From Dysgonamonadaceae bacterium (GTDB lineage Bacteria; Bacteroidota; Bacteroidia; Bacteroidales; Azobacteroidaceae), in assembly GCA_031287395.1 (NCBI GenBank), contig JAITTA010000174.1, forward strand, positions 1 through 6,817: DNA of 6,817 nucleotides, written 5' to 3'. Position numbers and translations under genes: made by a program. The notes beneath the pieces were generated by a model. The model worked only from the letters and a program-made list of their open reading frames with translations. It searched no databases and was not told the origin of the DNA. Shown here piece after piece: positions 1 to 6,072 of this stretch; position 1 is the stretch's first letter; each line of letters starts with the position of its first letter.

Positions 1-1065
1 AGATAATCCGAGACCATGCCCTTTAGATACTTCCTGATTTTTATAAAAACGGCGAAAAACAGTATCAGCATCAAGATGTTGATTATCGCCGGTATTGGCA
101 ACAATCATCTCTTTATCCGTGAGGGTGAGGTTGATGCAACCCTGCGGATGATTATAACGAATAGCATTCGTGAGCAGATTGTTGAGCAGGCTCACAAACA
201 ATACCTTGTTCGCTTTCAACATACAATTATCCTGTATATCGGAATGGAAGTCCAATTCGTCATCCTCAATCATCATAGATATATTGGGAAGAACATCTTG
301 TATCAATTGGCTTACATTTATCAACTCGTCTGCGGTCTGATTGCAGTTTTCAATCTTAGCTAAAAGAAGCAGATTATTGTTCAGTCGTGCCAGATGGCTT
401 ACATTAGAATAAATGGAAGATATGATTTCGGATTGTTCTTCTGTCAGGTCGGGACGTTGGATCAGCATATCCAATTGGCTCTGCATAATGGCAAGCGGGG
501 TATGTAATTCGTGCGAGGCATTCTCCGTAAATTCTTTTTGCGACTGAAAAATGGAAATGCTATTCTTTATCATTTTTTCTAACGAACTATTCAGGCGGAT
601 AAATTCGCTGACATTGGTTTTCTGAAATTGAGGAGTAACACCTTTGTCAATAGAAAAATCTTCCAATGTATCAAGCGTTTGATAAAAGGGCTTCCATAAA
701 CGTTTTGAAACAACTTGTAGAACAAGTATCAAATAAACTATAATAAATATTAGTGTAACTGCATATTGCGTTGTTAGAAGCTGACCGATTTCTTCATCCA
801 TTTTTTCCAATGTATCATTACGCTGTTGCTGCAACCGGCGAAGTTCTTCCATATCTATTTTTTGTACCCTTTGTTCTTCCGGTGGTAACTTGGCATATTT
901 CTCTACTTGAAGTAGCCAGTCCTCCCATTCATCCATGATGAAATACTGATAGTCTTCCACCTTATTCTCCAAACTTTGATGAGAAATATACATAATTACA
1001 ACTGCTGCCACTATAAAGGGAAGAAGTACCTTCCATAACAATGATTTTGACTTTTTCTCTTTCAT
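1..1065 (-). CDS. Sensor histidine kinase of a two-component system, 3' end cut by the window edge
   Basis: Membrane-bound histidine kinase that would autophosphorylate on a histidine and pass the phosphate to the response regulator encoded just before it. Reading from ATG at 1065, 355 codons are visible. A short cytoplasmic N-terminus is followed by a first membrane helix (about residues 9-27), a charged, helix-prone periplasmic segment of about 70 residues, and a second membrane helix (about 99-119). The H-box reads ENASHELHTPLA with the phospho-accepting His185. The N-box is LLNNLLTNAIRYN (Asn296, Asn300), G1 is VANTG (322-326), the F-box is VFRRFYK, and G2 begins GHGLGLS at 349, exactly where the window ends. 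Only the last part of the ATPase domain is missing. The start at 1065 overlaps the regulator's stop as ATGA; an in-frame ATG at 1077 is also possible. The periplasmic segment matches no sensor domain I recognise, so the signal is unknown. Confidence 0.93.
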   Translation of the reverse strand, partial: MKEKKSKSLLWKVLLPFIVAAVVIMYISHQSLENKVEDYQYFIMDEWEDWLLQVEKYAKLPPEEQRVQKIDMEELRRLQQQRNDTLEKMDEEIGQLLTTQYAVTLIFIIVYLILVLQVVSKRLWKPFYQTLDTLEDFSIDKGVTPQFQKTNVSEFIRLNSSLEKMIKNSISIFQSQKEFTENASHELHTPLAIMQSQLDMLIQRPDLTEEQSEIISSIYSNVSHLARLNNNLLLLAKIENCNQTADELINVSQLIQDVLPNISMMIEDDELDFHSDIQDNCMLKANKVLFVSLLNNLLTNAIRYNHPQGCINLTLTDKEMIVANTGDNQHLDADTVFRRFYKNQEVSKGHGLGLS

Positions 1066-1739
1066 TCCGTTTCCCATTTATATCCCACACCATATACATT
1101 CTTCACATAATTGGGGCATCCCACTTTCTCCAACTTGCTTTTCAGATTCTTCACATGCGCATAGACGAAATCATGATTGGAGAGCATATCAGCCATGTCG
1201 CCGGAAAGATGTTCGGCTAAAGCTGATTTTGAGATAACCCTATTTTTATTCCCTATCAGGAAAAGGAGCAAATCGTATTCTGATTTTGTCAGAATAACCT
1301 GCTGTTCCTTGACAGTGACAGTTTTGGAAAGTAAATCAATAGAAATTTCTCCAGTCTTAACTGTATTGTTACTTCCGAAATTTTTCCTTCGTATAACTGC
1401 ATAAATACGCATGCTAAGTTCCGAAAGGTGAAAAGGCTTAGGCAGATAATCATCGGCTCCTATCTGTAATCCGTTTAGTTTATCTTCAAGCGAACCTTTG
1501 GCGGAGATAATAATAACGCTTTCTTTTTTATTCTGCCGTTTCAGTTCTTGCAGAATTTCCAAGCCATCTTTTCCGGCAAGCATCAAATCAAGAAGGATAC
1601 AGTCGTAGGAGTAGAGTGTGATCTTTTCTACTGCTTCATTATAGGTATAAGCACACTCGCACACATAGTTTTCTTCCGAAAGATAATTTTTAATATTCTC
1701 GGATAGCTTCCGTTCGTCTTCTATGATTAATATTTTCAT
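1062..1739 (-). CDS. OmpR/PhoB-family response regulator
   Basis: DNA-binding response regulator of 225 residues, the usual length of the OmpR class. The receiver domain (1 to about 115) has the acidic pocket Glu7/Asp8, the phospho-acceptor Asp51 in CILLDLMLAGKDG, Ser79 in IIISAKG at the conserved Thr/Ser position, and Lys101 in YLPKPF. A winged-helix DNA-binding domain follows (about 125-223), with the family pattern LTKSEYDLLLFL near its start and NVYGVGYKW in the C-terminal wing. It would be phosphorylated by the kinase encoded immediately downstream, with which it overlaps by 4 bases and is surely co-transcribed. The order regulator-then-kinase and the kinase class resemble QseBC-like systems, but the target genes cannot be read from the window. 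There is no Shine-Dalgarno sequence before the ATG; the leader is A-rich, as expected for Bacteroidetes. Confidence 0.95.
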   Translation of the reverse strand: MKILIIEDERKLSENIKNYLSEENYVCECAYTYNEAVEKITLYSYDCILLDLMLAGKDGLEILQELKRQNKKESVIIISAKGSLEDKLNGLQIGADDYLPKPFHLSELSMRIYAVIRRKNFGSNNTVKTGEISIDLLSKTVTVKEQQVILTKSEYDLLLFLIGNKNRVISKSALAEHLSGDMADMLSNHDFVYAHVKNLKSKLEKVGCPNYVKNVYGVGYKWETE

Positions 1740-1793
1740 TGCCTATGTTGTTATTTGATTGAAAATCATATATAAGTCGTCTAAATTATAACG

Positions 1794-1801
1794 CAAAAGT
1801 A
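1794..1801 (-). promoter_or_regulatory. Probable -7 promoter element of the response regulator-kinase operon
   Basis: On the minus strand the bases read TACTTTTG, an exact match to the Bacteroides primary-sigma -7 consensus TAnnTTTG, about 55 nt before the response-regulator ATG. Transcription would start near 1790, giving a leader of about 50 nt. No TTG is present at the expected -33 distance (19 bp spacer), so the promoter may depend on an activator or be weak. Confidence 0.55.
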
Positions 1802-1865
1802 GGAGCTAATTTTGTAGACATTTTGAATATTCATGATTATTAATAACCTTGTTAGTTGTGATAAG

Positions 1866-2000
1866 CTATTTCGATTGTTCTGAATATCTTATCCATATTG
1901 AGACTTCTGGCTGATGAGTTGAAAAATCTCTGTATAAGAAAAAGATATGGAACATTTTCAGGATTTTAACCGCTTGTGGTTTGAGTTTCTTTCTTTCCAT
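1866..2000 (-). pseudogene. Stub of a gene downstream of marR, possibly a membrane protein
   Basis: A 44-codon open frame starts with ATG at 2000, only 4 nt after the marR stop, the spacing expected of a co-transcribed second gene. Its first 21 residues begin MERKKLKPQAVKILKM and go on as FHIFF, a basic start running into a hydrophobic segment, as at the N-terminus of a multi-pass membrane protein. After that the sequence becomes polar and unremarkable (LYRDFSTHQPEV) and stops at 1866. I infer that the front of a marR-linked membrane gene survives and that its remainder has been deleted or frameshifted. It could instead be a chance open frame; no domain can be assigned. The rest of the stretch between marR and the response regulator holds only the regulator's promoter region. 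Confidence 0.4.
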
Positions 2001-2004
2001 AATA

Positions 2005-2433
2005 TTATTGATTTTCGAGATTTTCATATATCTTATTCAACATATCCCATAAAAGAGTTTTATATTCATCGTCTATACCTTGCAATGCTTTGTCAGTGAC
2101 TTCCTGAGCGATAGTCAAAACGCGTGGCATCAGTTCATGACCTTCGTTCGTTACACAAATCGAGTTTTTAAGTGTCCTGACCTGAGTACGTATCACAAGC
2201 CCTTTTTGTTCAAGATTGTCTACCGTACGTTTTATGGCAGCCGCATCTTTGGAAAGTAGCTTTGCGATTTCAAGTTGACTCAACCCATCGTTAAAAAAGA
2301 GGCAGCGCAACACAACAAACTGTGAGTGTGGCAAGTCAATGCCTTTCTTTTTTAAGGTACTATTCATATTGGCTGCCATCGAATTTGATGCCCGCGATAA
2401 CAAAAATCCTAAAGTCGGCTTATCTTCTTTCAT
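2005..2433 (-). CDS. MarR-family transcriptional regulator
   Basis: Small dimeric repressor of 142 residues, normal for the MarR family. An N-terminal dimerisation helix begins TLGFLLSRASNSM. The winged helix-turn-helix lies at about 35-98, with LSQLEIAKLLSKDAAAIKRT (51-70) as the recognition region, followed by VDNLEQKGLVIR. The wing then carries TLKNSICVTNEGHE, and long C-terminal helices (about 103-140) complete the dimer interface. The wing lacks the Asp-x-Arg pattern common in the family (it reads QVRTLKN), so ligand or DNA contacts there may differ. Two cysteines (Cys44, Cys93) are present, but nothing shows redox sensing. A perfect palindrome over its promoter points to autorepression. 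The ligand is unknown. Neighbouring genes that would normally reveal its target are reduced to stubs on both sides. Confidence 0.92.
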   Translation of the reverse strand: MKEDKPTLGFLLSRASNSMAANMNSTLKKKGIDLPHSQFVVLRCLFFNDGLSQLEIAKLLSKDAAAIKRTVDNLEQKGLVIRTQVRTLKNSICVTNEGHELMPRVLTIAQEVTDKALQGIDDEYKTLLWDMLNKIYENLENQ

Positions 2434-2438
2434 GGATA

Positions 2439-2468
2439 CAAATATATATAATTATATTGATTAGTCAA
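2439..2468 (-). promoter_or_regulatory. marR promoter (-33 TTG, 19 bp spacer, -7 TATATTTG)
   Basis: On the minus strand TTG at 2468-2466 is followed after exactly 19 bp by TATATTTG (2446-2439), a full match to the Bacteroides -7 consensus TAnnTTTG with its preferred spacing. Only 5 nt separate the -7 element from the marR ATG (2433), so the transcript should begin at or within a few bases of the start codon and have essentially no leader. Confidence 0.65.
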
Positions 2469-2477
2469 TATAATTAT
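2448..2477. promoter_or_regulatory. Perfect palindrome, probable MarR operator
   Basis: Left arm ATAATTATATTGA (2448-2460) and right arm TCAATATAATTAT (2465-2477) are exact reverse complements around a 4-nt centre TTAG. The core TTGA-N4-TCAA is of the size and symmetry bound by MarR dimers. It covers the -33 element and most of the spacer of the marR promoter, so bound protein would block RNA polymerase. That MarR binds here is inferred from position and symmetry. Confidence 0.7.
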
Positions 2478-2538
2478 GAAATTACCCTCATTTCGGCTAC
2501 GACAACCCCCAAGCTACAAACATAGGGACTAACTTTAA

Positions 2539-2607
2539 AAGATTGTGATTCAATACAGTTGGATATTTGAACCCAAGTTTATGAGGACAAATTGGGGTCA
2601 ATGGTAG
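2539..2607 (+). pseudogene. Short open stretch ending in a stop just before the S8 peptidase stub
   Basis: An open stretch of 22 codons without a start codon at its beginning runs in the same reading frame as the S8 stub and ends in TAG at 2605-2607, 18 nt before that stub's ATG. Its last residues are IFEPKFMRTNWGQW. It could be the tail of the gene that once preceded the S8 peptidase in an operon. The WGQ pattern faintly recalls C10 (streptopain-like) peptidases, but this is too short to assign. The rest of the 2478-2625 interval shows no other recognisable gene, RNA or repeat. Confidence 0.2.
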
Positions 2608-2625
2608 TCAGAGCTGCCAACAAAA

Positions 2626-2781
2626 ATGAATATTCGTATTGGATTAATAGATAGTGGTATAAATACAAATCACTCAATAATAAAAGAAGAAAATGTCATT
2701 AACGGATGGAAAGGAAATTATAATGATTATAATGAAGCAGATATCGAATTTTTATTTATATTTGTACTCTTTCATGAATGA
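2626..2781 (+). pseudogene. N-terminal stub of a subtilisin-like (S8) serine peptidase
   Basis: A 51-codon open frame begins MNIRIGLIDSGINTNHS. The pattern hydrophobic-Ile-Asp-Ser-Gly followed by a His is the catalytic-aspartate motif of the S8 (subtilisin) family, with Asp9 as the presumed catalytic residue. An intact S8 peptidase needs some 250 or more residues and the later His and Ser motifs, none of which is present. Homology appears to end near residue 42 (about 2751); the last residues FLFIFVLFHE are encoded by what reads as the msrC promoter region. The motif sits at the very N-terminus, without a signal peptide or propeptide, as in cytoplasmic or peptide-processing members. Bases 2641-2760 contain 28 G/C of 120, far below the neighbouring msrC gene, which suggests transferred DNA. 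The product is probably not functional. Confidence 0.55.
2757..2764 (+). promoter_or_regulatory. Probable -7 promoter element of msrC
   Basis: TATATTTG exactly fits TAnnTTTG and lies 32 nt before the msrC ATG, placing the start of transcription near 2768 and giving a leader of about 29 nt. No good -33 TTG is seen at the standard distance; that position falls in the S8 stub, so the original upstream half of the promoter may have been replaced. Confidence 0.5.
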
Positions 2782-2796
2782 CTTAGAGAACTATTT

Positions 2797-3279
2797 ATGA
2801 CGGAAAATTTATTATTGTTGGAGGGGTCAGCTTCCAGGGAGGAAAAATACCGGCATTTGTTACCCCAAGTTAAAGCATTGGTGTCCGGAGAGAATGATTT
2901 AGTTGCAAAAATGGCCAATATTTCAGCAGCATTGAAGCAAACGTTTGATTTTTTTTGGGTTGGGTTCTATATCGTTAAAGGGAAAGAGTTGGTACTTGGC
3001 CCGTTTCAGGGACCGGTTGCCTGTACCCGGATCAAATTCGGAAAAGGAGTTTGCGGAAAGGCCTGGAAAGATGAAATGCCGATCGTTGTGCCTGATGTCG
3101 AGGATTTCCCCGGTCATATTGCCTGTAATAGCGAATCGAAATCGGAGATTGTGGTTCCTGTATTGAAACAAAAAGAGGTTGTTGCTGTGTTGGATGTTGA
3201 CAGTGATTCATTGAATGATTTTGGTAACACGGATGCATTCTATCTGGGAAAAATAACAGATTTATTATTTGAGAATTGA
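2797..3279 (+). CDS. msrC: Free methionine-(R)-sulfoxide reductase (GAF-domain enzyme)
   Basis: Cytoplasmic enzyme that reduces free L-methionine-(R)-sulfoxide to methionine, repairing oxidised amino acid with electrons normally supplied by thioredoxin. The 160 residues form a single GAF domain, close in length to E. coli MsrC (YebR). Family signatures include WVGFYIV (54-60), LVLGPFQGPVAC (65-76), FGKGVCGKAW and FPGHIACNSESKSEIVVP. The three conserved cysteines are Cys76, Cys86 and Cys110; their spacing (10 and 24) equals that of E. coli Cys84/94/118, of which the last is usually taken as the catalytic one. Glu117, Asp133 and Asp135 match the substrate-binding acidic residues. All expected active-site residues are present, so it should be active. 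It stands alone, with its own promoter, and converges on the transporter gene. Its stop codon lies inside the heptamer repeat. Confidence 0.95.
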   Translation: MTENLLLLEGSASREEKYRHLLPQVKALVSGENDLVAKMANISAALKQTFDFFWVGFYIVKGKELVLGPFQGPVACTRIKFGKGVCGKAWKDEMPIVVPDVEDFPGHIACNSESKSEIVVPVLKQKEVVAVLDVDSDSLNDFGNTDAFYLGKITDLLFEN

Positions 3280-3317
3280 GAACGAGTTTCATACGAAAAA
3301 TCATTCTCAATTCTCAA
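3269..3317. terminator. Possible bidirectional hairpin terminator between msrC and the transporter gene
   Basis: The heptamers form a perfect 14-bp stem, 3269-3282 pairing with 3304-3317, with a 21-nt loop. It sits between two convergent genes, where a shared terminator is expected. The stem is AT-rich, the loop is long and the following T-run on the plus strand is only four bases, so it is a weak candidate for intrinsic termination. Confidence 0.4.
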
Positions 3318-3331
3318 TTTTCAATTCTCAA
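3269..3331. repeat. Heptamer repeat array (TTGAGAA / TTCTCAA) between convergent genes
   Basis: Two copies of TTGAGAA stand in tandem at 3269-3282. On the other side of a 21-nt gap are four tandem copies of the reverse complement: TTCTCAA (3304-3310), TTCTCAA (3311-3317), TTTTCAA with one change (3318-3324) and TTCTCAA (3325-3331). The msrC stop (3277-3279) falls in the second inverted copy and the transporter stop (3328-3330) in the last direct copy. Confidence 0.85.
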
Positions 3332-4737
3332 TGATTGATATTCGGTTGTTGCAATCCGTATCCTTTTTTAGCATTTTCCCGTTTCAGTAAAAGTGCAAAA
3401 AAGATGGATAAAGCTCCAAAACAGGCAAATACAAGCATTGGAAGAGTATAATTGTATTGTGTCACGGTAATTACATTTCCGTCGATGACTTTTTCCATGG
3501 TACCGGTGATACAGTATTTGTCAAGAAGGTAACCGATTAACATCGGAACTCCCATCAACCCCCAATTTTGTACCCAGAAAGTAATGGAATAAGCAGTGCC
3601 TAAACGTTTCTCAGGAATAATTTTTGCTACCGATGGCCACATCGCGGACGGAACCAGGGAAAAAGCTATTCCCAGCAACATCACCAGTGCAATTGCGATG
3701 TATAAATTATTCAGGGAAGGAATCGAAAATAATAAGTGTACACCAAGAAGAATAACCGATCCGATGACCATAATAGTGGCTCCTTTTCCTTTTTTATCGT
3801 ATAACCCTCCGAAGAAAGGAGTGAGGAACAGTGCGGTCAACGGTAGTAATGCCGGAATATAACCTGCGAATTCATCCGATATACCGAATTTTTGTACAAT
3901 CAGGTTCGTAGCGTATTTGATGAAAGGAAAAACAGCCGAATAAAATAAAACACAAAGGATTGTGATGTACCAGAATGCTTTTACCTTGGTAATCTTTACA
4001 ATATCGCTTAAACGGAATTTTTCATCTTCCGTTACGGAATCATTTTCACCCCCCTTTTCTTTATCCAGTTTTTTATCATACATGATGAATGCGGTGAATG
4101 CCAGTAAACCAACGCACAATAAAAACATAGCCAGAATAACCGGGGCGCTGATGTTTCCCGTAAGCCGGACGAGAGGTACCGGGGTAAACATTGCCAGAGC
4201 CGTACCAATACGTCCGGTAGTGGTATTCAAACCAATAGCCAAGGCCATTTCTTTTCCTTTAAACCATCGGATTACCGCTTTATTCGCAGTAATTCCGAAC
4301 ATTTCACAACCGACACCGAAGACGGCAAATCCGAGTCCTGCAACCAGGGCCTGTTTCGATGCAGAAAAGAGTTCCAGATTAAAAATATGGATATTCACCA
4401 ATTCTCTGCTTACGTGTCCGGAAATCGCCCAGTATTTGATTCCGGCGCCCAGGAGCATAATCGTAATTGCCAATATACCCGTGAAACGGATTCCCAGTTT
4501 GTCGAGGATCATTCCGGCAATAATCAGCATAAACAGGAAGACATTGAACCATCCGTATCCTCCCGTATAAATGCCGTAGTCGGTTGCACCCCAATTTAAT
4601 GCTATTTCAAGCCGTTCCTGCAGGGGAGCCATGGCATCGGTCAGATAATAACTGCAAAGCATCGTGAATGATACTAAGCATAGAGCGGTCCAGCGTCCCC
4701 AGCGGGAGTCTCTCAGAGAAATTTTAATTTGTTCCAT
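3328..4737 (-). CDS. Major facilitator superfamily transporter, MFSD1-like
   Basis: Inner-membrane secondary transporter of 469 residues with about 12 hydrophobic helices: roughly 15-33, 59-78, 85-105, 127-148, 164-187, 198-219, then a charged cytoplasmic loop (220-252), and 254-272, 290-311, 320-340, 344-363, 381-406 and 431-451. MFS motif A-like loops occur after helix 2 (GMILDKLGIR, 75-84) and after helix 8 (GGLYDKKGKG, 310-319), marking the two homologous halves. RWFKGKEMALAIGLN at 157-171 is a signature I associate with bacterial relatives of MFSD1; the mammalian protein exports dipeptides from lysosomes. A peptide or other small organic substrate is therefore possible but not shown. The gene starts 15 nt after the folC stop with no promoter between them, so it is probably the second gene of a folC operon. 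A link to folate transport is not supported by sequence. Confidence 0.9.
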   Translation of the reverse strand: MEQIKISLRDSRWGRWTALCLVSFTMLCSYYLTDAMAPLQERLEIALNWGATDYGIYTGGYGWFNVFLFMLIIAGMILDKLGIRFTGILAITIMLLGAGIKYWAISGHVSRELVNIHIFNLELFSASKQALVAGLGFAVFGVGCEMFGITANKAVIRWFKGKEMALAIGLNTTTGRIGTALAMFTPVPLVRLTGNISAPVILAMFLLCVGLLAFTAFIMYDKKLDKEKGGENDSVTEDEKFRLSDIVKITKVKAFWYITILCVLFYSAVFPFIKYATNLIVQKFGISDEFAGYIPALLPLTALFLTPFFGGLYDKKGKGATIMVIGSVILLGVHLLFSIPSLNNLYIAIALVMLLGIAFSLVPSAMWPSVAKIIPEKRLGTAYSITFWVQNWGLMGVPMLIGYLLDKYCITGTMEKVIDGNVITVTQYNYTLPMLVFACFGALSIFFALLLKRENAKKGYGLQQPNINH

Positions 4738-4752
4738 TTACATTGATTTTTG

Positions 4753-6051
4753 TTATTGATTCATTGATTTTAAAGCATCTGCTACAATGAAGGTGCTACC
4801 CCCTACAAAGATAAAATCTTTTTCTCCCGCAGCCGATTTTGCTGCAGAAATAGCTTCTCCGACAGTAGGATAGTCGTTCCCTTTTAATCCGTATTCTCCG
4901 GCTTTGATTTTCAGTTGACCACGATCCAATGCTCGTGGAATCGAGGCTTGAGTGAAATAATAATTGGCCTTCCGGGGTAAAAGTTGAAGTACGGCGTCAA
5001 TATCTTTGTCGTTGACCATTCCGATGACAATATGAAGTTTTTCATATATTTCTGATTGTAATTGTTGCACAATATATTTTATTCCGGCTTCATTGTGTCC
5101 GATATCAAGAACTATTTTCGGGTTTGTTTGTATAATTTGCCAGCGTCCAAGCAATCCGGTATTTTCCACAACTTTTTCAAAACCTGATTTTACGGCTTCA
5201 ACCGGAATTTTGTAACCTGATTTTTTAAGTTCATCTATTGCCGTCAATACGGTTGTCGCATTTTTTTCCTGGGCATATCCGCCCAATTCACCTGTAATTG
5301 TTCCATAATTTTTCGTTTCAAACTGCCATTTACCAGAGGAGAGAAGTCTTGCGGAAGATACCGGTTGAATTTCTTCTGCAAAATAAATCCTATTCCGGTT
5401 ACCATGGACCTGATCTACCGTTTCCAGAAATACTTTTTTGGTTTCTTCTGTTGTTTCTCCGATAACCACCGGGATTCCGGACTTGATAATTCCTGCTTTT
5501 TCCTTTGCTATTGCAGTCAAAGTGTCTCCCAATAATGCGACATGGTCGAAACTGATATTGGTAATAATGCTTAAATCGGGACGGATGATATTTGTACAAT
5601 CCAATCGTCCTCCGAGACCAACTTCGACGACTGCAACATCGACTTTTTTTTCAGCGAAATATTGAAAAGCCAAAGCTGTTGTCAATTCAAAAAAAGAGGC
5701 ATTCATCTCCTCGATAAAATCTTTATAATCAGCGACAAAATCAATGACAAAACGTTCTTCTATCGGCTCTCCATTTATTTTAACTCTTTCTTTAAAGTCT
5801 ATTAAATGTGGCGAAGTATATAAACCTGCCCTGTATCCCGATTGTTTTAATATTGAAGTGATAAGATGAGATGTTGAACCCTTGCCATTGGTTCCTGCTA
5901 CATGTATTGTGCGGATATTTCTGTGTGGATGATTTAGTATGGAATCAATGGCATAACTGTTTTCCAGTCCCTCTTTATAGGCTTTTGTTCCCACTTGTTG
6001 GAACAGAGGAGCTGTGTCATACAAATATCGGATCGTTTCTTTGTAGTTCAT
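4753..6051 (-). CDS. folC: Bifunctional dihydrofolate synthase / folylpolyglutamate synthase
   Basis: Cytoplasmic Mur-ligase-type enzyme that joins glutamate to dihydropteroate and adds further glutamates to folates, using ATP. The product has 432 residues, a normal length. The P-loop is HVAGTNGKGST (GTNGKGS at 53-59); YTSPHL (78-83) is a folate-site motif. VEVGLGGRLDCTN (142-154) and ITNISFDHVALLG follow, then KEKAGIIKSG with the probable carbamylated lysine Lys185. In the C-terminal domain LLGRWQ (300-305), DIGHNEAG (316-323) and FVGGSTFIVADAL match the family as seen in Bacteroidetes. The start is set at ATG 6051 (MNYKETIRYLYD), which fits homologues. A longer frame from TTG at 6075 is open, but that TTG is the end of the promoter -7 element and would not be in the transcript. 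It leads an operon with the transporter gene 15 nt downstream. Confidence 0.95.
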   Translation of the reverse strand: MNYKETIRYLYDTAPLFQQVGTKAYKEGLENSYAIDSILNHPHRNIRTIHVAGTNGKGSTSHLITSILKQSGYRAGLYTSPHLIDFKERVKINGEPIEERFVIDFVADYKDFIEEMNASFFELTTALAFQYFAEKKVDVAVVEVGLGGRLDCTNIIRPDLSIITNISFDHVALLGDTLTAIAKEKAGIIKSGIPVVIGETTEETKKVFLETVDQVHGNRNRIYFAEEIQPVSSARLLSSGKWQFETKNYGTITGELGGYAQEKNATTVLTAIDELKKSGYKIPVEAVKSGFEKVVENTGLLGRWQIIQTNPKIVLDIGHNEAGIKYIVQQLQSEIYEKLHIVIGMVNDKDIDAVLQLLPRKANYYFTQASIPRALDRGQLKIKAGEYGLKGNDYPTVGEAISAAKSAAGEKDFIFVGGSTFIVADALKSMNQ

Positions 6052-6072
6052 CCTGATTTTTTGATACAGCGA

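Noticed and set aside
16..363. Plus-strand open frame of 115 codons
   Set aside because: It lies antisense to the ATP-binding domain of the histidine kinase, whose motifs are unmistakable on the minus strand.
1967..1980. Small inverted repeat AACCGC / GTGGTT near the T-rich stretch downstream of marR
   Set aside because: The stem is six pairs including a G-T wobble with a two-base loop, too weak to call a terminator, and it lies within the gene stub.
2322..2525. Plus-strand open frame of 67 codons running through the marR start and operator
   Set aside because: It overlaps marR antisense and the operator palindrome, and shows no recognisable protein features.
3962..4570. Plus-strand open frame of 202 codons
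   Set aside because: It is the antisense shadow of the transporter gene; its composition is rich in Pro, Ser, Ile and Asn, with no domain pattern.
4741..4771. Direct repeat CATTGATTTT at 4741-4750 and 4762-4771 around the folC stop
   Set aside because: Ten AT-rich bases repeated once; likely chance, with no hairpin or regulatory logic.
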